Shown: positions 1 through 4,142 of the stretch, piece after piece | Layout: the number at the start of each line of letters is the position of its first letter | Position numbering within the stretch: position 1 is the first letter of the stretch | Assembly (NCBI GenBank): GCA_002726235.1 | Contig: PBSN01000006.1 | Span: 6,622-12,161, forward strand | Direction: 5' to 3' | Source of the DNA: Nitrospiraceae bacterium | GTDB lineage: Bacteria; Nitrospirota; Nitrospiria; Nitrospirales; UBA2166 | Length of the DNA: 5,540 bases | The notes under the pieces: model-generated | Told to the model about the DNA's origin: nothing | The model's input: only the letters and a program-made list of their open reading frames with translations | The model's database searches: none | Program-made: the position numbers and the translations under genes

Positions 1-104
1 TTTTAACGAGGACTCGGATGTTTTTTGACATTGCCTTGCGATACTCACATGCTTTGGGGATATATTCGAATCCATCCCTTCCCTCACCTCCCCACGATTG
101 GGTA

Positions 105-695
105 TTAGCGAATAGATAGCCATTCCTTGGCGAGTGCCTCCGCTTCCGCCACCTGCTCTGATGACATCATTTGCGCGACATCATCACGATCACTGACTGC
201 TCGCTCTCTTGCTTCTTTGCTAGGCGCATTAGCCACGGCAATGCTAAACCATTTGTGCGCCTGTACGACATTCTGTGTCACTCCCCACCCATACTCGTAC
301 ATTTCGCCAAGATTGTACTGAGCCTCCGCATGGCCAGCCTCCGCGGCTTGTCTCCACCAATACGATGCTTGCCCATAGTCTTGTGGTACATCCTTCGCAA
401 AGAAGTACATCTGACCAAGATTGTATTGGGCATCCGTATGACCGGTCTCCGCGACTTGCCTCCACCAGCGCATCGCTTCCTGATAGTTTTGCTCCACGCC
501 CCACCCTGAAGAGTACATGCGGCCAAGCTTGTACTGGGCCTCCGCATGGCCAGCCTCCGCAGCTTTCGTGTACTTCTCGAAGGCTACCACATAATCCCCA
601 CGATCAAACGCCACATTGCCATCCTGATAGTTGTTTGCCTCCTCAACACAACTCACACATAACAGCAATACCAGTGCAGATAATATGTATTTCAT
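105..695 (-). CDS. Sel1-repeat (SLR/TPR-like) putative lipoprotein, 196 aa
   Basis: The protein starts with a short basic-hydrophobic signal sequence (MKYILSALVLLLCVSC). Cys16 is the likely lipidated residue, although Cys at -3 is not a standard lipobox residue. The mature part is Sel1-like repeats: a partial unit at about residues 35-49, then three full 36-residue units at about 50-85, 86-121 and 122-157, each with the AQYNLG.MY...G.GV.Q....A..WW pattern. A charged helical tail (about 158-196) ends in EAEALAKEWL. Sel1 repeats form alpha-solenoids that bind other proteins. The role here is inferred to be a periplasmic or outer-membrane scaffold, with the partner unknown. The ATG is supported by GGAGG at 700-704, four bases upstream. 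The protein is colinear with the Sel1 protein at 2763-3371, so the two are paralogues. No downstream gene is visible before the window edge. Confidence 0.9.
   Translation of the reverse strand: MKYILSALVLLLCVSCVEEANNYQDGNVAFDRGDYVVAFEKYTKAAEAGHAEAQYKLGRMYSSGWGVEQNYQEAMRWWRQVAETGHTDAQYNLGQMYFFAKDVPQDYGQASYWWRQAAEAGHAEAQYNLGEMYEYGWGVTQNVVQAHKWFSIAVANAPSKEARERAVSDRDDVAQMMSSEQVAEAEALAKEWLSIR
313..565. repeat. 108-bp-periodic internal repeats of the Sel1 gene
   Basis: The 36-residue Sel1 periodicity is visible in the DNA as 108-bp units. The 37-bp segments at 313-349 and 529-565 differ at only two positions and lie exactly 216 bp (two units) apart. The intermediate copy at 421-457 is clearly more diverged. 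This pattern fits recent duplication or gene conversion between non-adjacent units, and it could let the repeat number change. Confidence 0.75.
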
Positions 696-736
696 TACGC
701 CTCCACCTCAAAGATGGATAAATCGTTCGCGGTCTA

Positions 737-754
737 GGCTTCGTCCAGTGCCAT
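737..754 (-). promoter_or_regulatory. 18-bp block conserved upstream of both Sel1 genes (copy A)
   Basis: Read on the minus strand this is ATGGCACTGGACGAAGCC. It matches copy B (3413-3430) at 16 of 18 positions. In both cases the first base lies exactly 59 bases before the A of the Sel1 start codon. The 24 bases that follow are near-random between the two copies, so the block is conserved well beyond its surroundings. It may be a regulator site, a promoter element, or a remnant of a duplicated upstream coding sequence (it reads MALDEA then TAG). Confidence 0.4.
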
Positions 755-1085
755 AAAGAAGGTGCCTCGAAACGTGCCAGCAAGTCTGTCCACGAGAACA
801 AGTGTACGCCTGACAGGGACACGATTCAATCGTCCTGGTATCTCGGAAATGGAATGGAGAACGATGAGTGACGACTGATGCTTGAGAAGCATATCTTCCC
901 TCAGACGCAGAAGGTGCAGAAGAAAACCATAAGCCCTTGCCACGTCCGTATGCGCTACCATACACGATGGAGCATTCGGTTGGAAGGTGGGCAAGTGCAT
1001 GAAAAAAGGAAAATCACAACTGCTCGCGGCTGGCATATCAACCGTGGACTCAACGTAACACATGCACACGCAACACACGAAAGGA

Positions 1086-1114
1086 TTGACACATTGATAT
1101 CTTAGAAAAAGAAT
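1086..1114 (+). promoter_or_regulatory. Possible sigma70-type promoter for the HExxH lipoprotein gene
   Basis: A perfect -35 hexamer TTGACA (1086-1091) is followed after 17 bases by AAGAAT (1109-1114), which matches the -10 consensus at four of six positions. The local sequence is AT-rich. The start codon lies about 96 bases further downstream. The -10 is weak, so this is only a candidate. Confidence 0.3.
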
Positions 1115-1210
1115 CCAATGCGGCAACTCTGCTGAAGAAAGATGAACGCGACCTAAGAGGCAGATACACAAGAACACTCTGGTTCATGGTGTATCAGGCA
1201 TCATAGAGCA

Positions 1211-1837
1211 ATGCGCCGGGTAAACCAACATTATCGAAATGGTAAGAGTGGCATGCACCTCTCAGTCCTTGCTGTCATGCTGGGGAGCACGATACTTGTA
1301 CTTGGAGGATGTGTTCCCAAGTATCCAACTCTGAATGAACGCACAGCGTGGCCTGCCATTGGATCCGTTGCGACAGGGAACATGACAGCAGGATATCAGG
1401 AGTTGATACAAGCGCATCGAAATGCGGTAATGGTGACTGGAGCCGCGCCACTGCGCGAGGAGATTGGTGAAACATGTTACGAGGCATTAACATCATTTTA
1501 TCGTTACCCTTGGATTAGAGACATCATGGTGTTACGGAATAGTCCATTACTGGACGCGCAATCTGACCGCTATTGGGCCATGATGATCGAAGAAGTAATC
1601 CACATAAGGACCCATGAATGTGATACATGCGCGTCAGATGTATGGTGGCGAGGGACACCCCCATTGAACATTGCTCATGAATTAAAGCATTCCGAGCAGC
1701 AACGGACGATGGGAGTATCGTTCTGGCCAGTGTATGCTGAAACTCATCTTCCTGAAATGCCTGCCGAAAACTTTCTGGAAGAAGAAGCGCGGGCCTCACA
1801 GGAGGCATTTGACCTACAATTCCCTAGGGCATGCTGA
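1211..1837 (+). CDS. Putative lipoprotein with HExxH zinc-metallopeptidase-like motif, 208 aa
   Basis: The N-terminus has a basic region, a hydrophobic stretch (about 16-31) and a clear lipobox LGGC at 31-34, so Cys34 is the probable lipidated residue. A second ATG at 1253 (Met15) would give a shorter signal peptide lacking Lys/Arg. Neither start has a strong ribosome binding site, so the start is uncertain. I do not recognise the family. The notable element is HELKH at 156-160, followed by Gln163, aromatic residues (FWPVY, 171-175) and the acidic stretch EEEARASQEA at 190-199. This order (HExxH, then Glu about 30 residues later in an EEA helix) resembles the zinc-binding layout of gluzincin peptidases. 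Cys89, Cys137, Cys140 and Cys208 could form periplasmic disulfides. A lipid-anchored peptidase is an inference. The gene converges with the minus-strand lipoprotein gene 150 bp downstream. Confidence 0.85.
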   Translation: MRRVNQHYRNGKSGMHLSVLAVMLGSTILVLGGCVPKYPTLNERTAWPAIGSVATGNMTAGYQELIQAHRNAVMVTGAAPLREEIGETCYEALTSFYRYPWIRDIMVLRNSPLLDAQSDRYWAMMIEEVIHIRTHECDTCASDVWWRGTPPLNIAHELKHSEQQRTMGVSFWPVYAETHLPEMPAENFLEEEARASQEAFDLQFPRAC

Positions 1838-1987
1838 TGCCGCCTTGAGGGAAAAACTTCTCTCCGAGAACGTGCTTGAGCTTCCGGACACCCTAACAAA
1901 CGCTTCTCCACCACCAAGACTTCGTTCACTGTTACACTTCAATGTTAAATCTGCATGAAGGCTGTAGTCATTCGTACCAACAAGCAC

Positions 1988-2584
1988 CTAGTTCTTGTGG
2001 AGAGTGCCTTCTCCTCTAACGTTACGACAGGTAGTATCTGGGAAAATATTCACCCACGCATAATCAAATGTGATAGACCCCTCGGTCACATCGGCTTCAA
2101 ACTCCCCACTCTCAAACCCTTCAAGAGTATCGCCCTGCAGTGTTGTGGCAGCAACAATAGACGCACCTAGGACATTTCCTACGATACTAAACCCGCGCAA
2201 CGCATACACCACAGTGAGGACAGGGCTTGCTACAATAGTGAGGGTTCCGTTTATGGTATTTGAAGCTGGGGTAATAAGCAGCCGGGTGTGAAAAGAAACG
2301 GTGCCATTGAGGGAAGAATGAGGACATTCTTTCCATGTTTCGGTACTCTCCCCGACATAGTTGCCGATAATCTCTTGGATCGTGAATACGCCAGACTCGG
2401 GATCTGATGAAGCAGACGTTAATTGTTTTCCAGTTTCAGGTGAAGGCCCCCCTGCCGCTCCAAACACAGGTCCACTCACAGGCAACGTGCCAACATCTTG
2501 CTCAACATCCCCGCCACACGATACGGCACCGAGGACAAACACCGCCATGGCAACACTCCTTGTGAGTGATACATATCGAATCAT
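1988..2584 (-). CDS. Small beta-rich lipoprotein of unknown family, 198 aa
   Basis: A signal peptide (residues 1-22) ends in the acceptable lipobox AVSC with Cys23 followed by GG, so the protein is probably an outer-membrane lipoprotein. Residues 24-65 are a Gly/Pro/Ser-rich linker. From about residue 68 the protein is a run of short alternating hydrophobic/polar strands with frequent Gly and Thr (GNYVGESTETW, then NGTVSFHTRLLITP, NGTLTIVAS and later strands). This suggests a beta-sandwich or small beta-barrel. Cys87 and Cys186 sit near the two ends of this domain and may be disulfide-bonded. I cannot assign a family or function. The start is well supported by GGGAGG at 2593-2598, eight bases upstream. 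The gene follows the second Sel1 gene on the same strand after 178 bases, so co-transcription is possible but not shown. Confidence 0.85.
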   Translation of the reverse strand: MIRYVSLTRSVAMAVFVLGAVSCGGDVEQDVGTLPVSGPVFGAAGGPSPETGKQLTSASSDPESGVFTIQEIIGNYVGESTETWKECPHSSLNGTVSFHTRLLITPASNTINGTLTIVASPVLTVVYALRGFSIVGNVLGASIVAATTLQGDTLEGFESGEFEADVTEGSITFDYAWVNIFPDTTCRNVRGEGTLHKN

Positions 2585-2715
2585 GCACGAATCCTCCCTT
2601 ACTGGACTGGATCCACCTCACTCAATCTCGCCAACTCTTCATCACCCCCGCACACGAGAATGCACTCGAAAGCTCTTCGCCAATCCAAACACCTCATCTC
2701 ATCCTGCTTCACATC

Positions 2716-2760
2716 AAAAACACTCATGAAGCAATTGCACCACATCCGCGCGTGGTTCAT
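2716..2760 (-). terminator. Possible weak intrinsic terminator after the second Sel1 gene
   Basis: Just past the stop codon, the minus strand has ACCAC (2756-2752) and GTGGT (2743-2739), which can pair around an 8-base loop. Flanking ATGA and TCAT can extend the stem across a bulge that contains the self-complementary GCAATTGC (2731-2738). A TTTTT run follows at 2720-2716. The stem is short and bulged, so it may be leaky or not a terminator. Confidence 0.25.
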
Positions 2761-2762
2761 CC

Positions 2763-3371
2763 CTAGCGATTAGGTACTAGGCCGGTGGTCGGCCTCCACT
2801 CCCTGGCCAGCCTTTCTGCTTCAGCGAGCCCAGGTCGTGACAGCTCTTGTGCAACATGCTCACGGGCATTGATTGCGGCGTCTTTGACTGCTTCGCTAAT
2901 CGCAGTAGCCGCAGCAATATTCAACCACTTGTGCGCCTGCATATCATCGTGATGCACACCCCGTCCATTGGCATACATCAGGCCAAGATTGTATTGGGCT
3001 ATCGTAAAACCAGCCTCCGCGGATTGCCGATACCAGCGTACTGCCTGCACAAAGTTTTGTGGCACACCGCGCCCCTCATCGTACATCACACCAAGATTGT
3101 TTTGGGCATCCGCATTACCATCCTCCGCGGCTTTTCCCCACCAACGCACGGCTTCCGCATCGTCTTGCGGCACCCCTTTCCCCTCGGAGTACATCACACC
3201 GAGCTTTGATTGAGCACCCACATTACCCGCCTCCGCAGCTTTCATATACTTCTCGAAGGCCGTCACATAGTCCTTCTGGTTCAACGCGTTATTTCCATCT
3301 TCAAAATCTCCCGCCACCACAACTCCAGCCACGCCGAACAGCAACACTAGTACCAACAATACTCGCTTCAT
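2763..3371 (-). CDS. Secreted Sel1-repeat (SLR/TPR-like) protein, 202 aa
   Basis: Residues 1-20 form a typical signal peptide (MKRVLLVLVLLFGVAGVVVA), probably cleaved after Ala20. There is no lipobox cysteine, so the protein is predicted soluble in the periplasm or secreted. The Sel1 repeats are a partial unit at about 35-49 and three full 36-residue units at about 50-85, 86-121 and 122-157, with the motifs LGVMYSEGKGVPQD, LGVMYDEGRGVPQN and LGLMYANGRGV. A charged helical tail follows (AEAERLAREW). From residue 21 to about 196 it aligns without gaps to the Sel1 lipoprotein at 105-695, with about half the residues identical by eye. I chose the ATG at 3371 over the in-frame GTG at 3374, because GGAGG (3376-3380) lies four bases before the ATG but only one base before the GTG. 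The likely role is a protein-binding scaffold; the partner is unknown. Confidence 0.92.
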   Translation of the reverse strand: MKRVLLVLVLLFGVAGVVVAGDFEDGNNALNQKDYVTAFEKYMKAAEAGNVGAQSKLGVMYSEGKGVPQDDAEAVRWWGKAAEDGNADAQNNLGVMYDEGRGVPQNFVQAVRWYRQSAEAGFTIAQYNLGLMYANGRGVHHDDMQAHKWLNIAAATAISEAVKDAAINAREHVAQELSRPGLAEAERLAREWRPTTGLVPNR

Positions 3372-3478
3372 CACACCTCCAATTGAGGGTTGATAGGTTG
3401 TACCTGGATTTTGGATTCGTTCAGTGCCATGGAATAGCGATATGAGATGGAGCCGTGGTCCTCAATTGCTGGTAGCAC
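3371..3478 (-). other. Possible short leader ORF overlapping the second Sel1 start
   Basis: A GTG at 3478 opens a 35-codon frame whose TGA (3373-3371) shares one base with the ATG of the Sel1 gene, the usual geometry of translational coupling. It contains the conserved block that reads MALNES, and its last codons contain the Sel1 ribosome binding site. No good ribosome binding site precedes the GTG or the internal ATG at 3430. In the first Sel1 gene the same frame stops after MALDEA, 38 bases before the start codon. It may be a leader peptide or a remnant of a duplicated upstream gene. Confidence 0.25.
3413..3430 (-). promoter_or_regulatory. 18-bp block conserved upstream of both Sel1 genes (copy B)
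   Basis: The minus-strand reading ATGGCACTGAACGAATCC matches copy A (737-754) at 16 of 18 positions and has the same 59-base offset to the Sel1 start codon. Here it lies inside the possible leader ORF. Confidence 0.4.
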
Positions 3479-3489
3479 TATACGGCATA

Positions 3490-3518
3490 TTGATTACAGA
3501 CGAAATCCTCCATAGAAA
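3490..3518 (+). promoter_or_regulatory. Possible promoter for the TPR lipoprotein gene
   Basis: TTGATT (3490-3495) and TAGAAA (3513-3518) each match the sigma70 consensus at four of six positions and are separated by the optimal 17 bases. If used, the transcript would carry a leader of about 170 bases before the start codon at 3696. Other AT-rich hexamers nearby could serve instead. Confidence 0.25.
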
Positions 3519-3662
3519 TAAGGTAAATAGGGGAATGTTTTAATAGACACCGTAGTATTTAACGGCTATGATCCGAGAGTTTACAAGGACAGGATAGAGA
3601 TCGGCACCGTCGAGAACTACAGCGTGCTGGGGTAACATGCAATAATAATCCGCAAATCTAAT

Positions 3663-3690
3663 GCTGTCACGAGACAGCTCCATTGGAGGG
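3663..3690 (+). promoter_or_regulatory. Hairpins around the ribosome binding site of the TPR gene
   Basis: GCTGTC (3663-3668) and GACAGC (3673-3678) form a perfect 6-bp stem with loop ACGA. The next bases, CTCC (3678-3681), can instead pair with GGAG of the ribosome binding site (GGAGGG, 3685-3690) across a 3-base loop. The two structures share base 3678, so they compete for it. The ribosome binding site lies five bases before the ATG. The second stem has only 4 bp, so control of translation is a suggestion only. Confidence 0.35.
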
Positions 3691-3695
3691 ATGTC

Positions 3696-4136
3696 ATGAA
3701 TAGATACCTTGGAGTAGCCTGCATGATTACGTTTGCAACGCTGATGCTTCACATCGGATGCACATCCGAATCCCCTTCGCCAGGAGAGGTCGCATCCCCA
3801 GAAGGAGAGGTCGCATCCCCAGAAGGAGAGGTCGCATCCCCAAGCGGTGATCCTCAAGCACTCAACGCGCCAGCCACTTCTCCAGGCCAGCCGGAAAATG
3901 CCCTAGGCATTGATCATTTCAATCAAAAACATTGGGATATTGCCGAAGGACACTTTAGCAAAGCGATTGAAGCTGATCCCAACCTTGCCGAAGCCCATTA
4001 CAATCTGGCTGTTTCTCTCGATAAGATGGGAAATCATGGGGCGGCAACCACATCCTTTCATAAGGCGGCCGAGTTGGGCCCCGACAACAGCGCGATCACC
4101 GGATCAGCGATCTTAAAACAGCATGTTGGGAAATAG
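3696..4136 (+). CDS. TPR-repeat putative lipoprotein, 146 aa
   Basis: The N-terminus MNRYLGVACMITFATLMLHIGC is a signal peptide with Cys22 as the probable lipidation site, although His at -3 is atypical. Residues 23-68 form a Pro/Ser/Glu-rich linker with three tandem EVASP units (two full EVASPEG repeats plus EVASPSG). Residues about 69-102 and 103-136 are two tetratricopeptide repeats (NALGIDHFNQKHWDIAEGHF, then AHYNLAVSLDKMGNHGAATTSF). TPR pairs bind peptides or partner proteins. An envelope-anchored adaptor on a flexible tether is a reasonable inference, with the partner unknown. A strong ribosome binding site, GGAGGG at 3685-3690, decides the start. The stop codon is six bases from that of the converging metalloprotease gene, leaving no room for a separate terminator. 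Confidence 0.9.
   Translation: MNRYLGVACMITFATLMLHIGCTSESPSPGEVASPEGEVASPEGEVASPSGDPQALNAPATSPGQPENALGIDHFNQKHWDIAEGHFSKAIEADPNLAEAHYNLAVSLDKMGNHGAATTSFHKAAELGPDNSAITGSAILKQHVGK
3783..3842 (+). repeat. 21-bp in-frame tandem repeat, about 2.9 copies
   Basis: A 21-bp unit starting GGAGAGGTCGCATCCCC is repeated at 3783-3803 and 3804-3824, with an 18-bp third copy at 3825-3842. The copies are identical base for base. The unit encodes the 7-residue EVASPEG segment in the linker between the lipid anchor and the TPR domain. Because 21 is a multiple of three, a copy-number change would alter linker length without shifting the frame. Confidence 0.9.
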
Positions 4137-4142
4137 GAAGAC

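Larger units (their letters stand above)
696..1210. other. 515-bp divergent intergenic region, no confident gene
   Basis: The region lies between the Sel1 gene (minus) and the HExxH lipoprotein gene (plus), so both promoters should be here. It holds the Sel1 ribosome binding site (700-704), a conserved 18-bp block (737-754) shared with the other Sel1 gene, and a possible sigma70-type promoter for the plus-strand gene (1086-1114). A minus-strand reading frame runs to a TAG at 734-736. Its last 75 codons from the ATG at 961 look somewhat protein-like, but no ribosome binding site precedes that ATG or the upstream GTG at 1177, and I recognise no family. It could be a decayed gene or chance. Confidence 0.6.
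3372..3695. other. 324-bp divergent intergenic region
   Basis: This gap separates the minus-strand Sel1 gene from the plus-strand TPR lipoprotein gene. It contains the Sel1 ribosome binding site, the possible leader ORF and conserved block, a candidate plus-strand promoter (3490-3518), a short protein-like open stretch without a start codon (3531-3635), and an inverted repeat next to the TPR gene's ribosome binding site (3663-3688). No complete gene is supported. Confidence 0.6.

Noticed and set aside
25-47. TTGACA at 25-30 as a promoter
   Set aside because: No acceptable -10 hexamer lies 16-18 bases downstream, and no plus-strand gene follows before the Sel1 gene on the opposite strand.
313-565. 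Regular repeats as a possible CRISPR array
   Set aside because: The 108-bp period, in-frame coding and Sel1 motif explain them; there are no unrelated spacers between identical repeats.
275-721. Plus-strand Pro/Ser/His-rich frame opposite the first Sel1 gene
   Set aside because: This is a typical shadow of the repeat-bearing Sel1 gene; its own repeats mirror the 108-bp units.
818-836. Inverted repeat ACGAT-TCA-ATCGT
   Set aside because: Only a 5-bp stem, with no T-run and no clear position relative to a gene start.
734-1177. 147-codon minus-strand frame as a gene
   Set aside because: It starts at a GTG with no ribosome binding site, its N-terminal half is a Cys-rich, low-plausibility sequence, and no family is recognised. 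Only the last 75 codons are kept as a low-interest finding.
1838-1987. Terminator between the converging lipoprotein genes
   Set aside because: I found no stem of useful length followed by a T-run on either strand in this 150-bp gap.
2361-2766. Plus-strand frames across the minus-strand lipoprotein gene and gap
   Set aside because: Low-complexity Thr/Pro/His-rich sequence without a convincing start; antisense to a gene with a strong ribosome binding site and lipobox.
3540-3857. Minus-strand frame with a repeated WGCDLSF motif
   Set aside because: The repetition is the antisense reading of the 21-bp repeat in the TPR lipoprotein gene, and no ribosome binding site is visible. The plus-strand gene has a signal peptide, strong ribosome binding site and TPR motifs.
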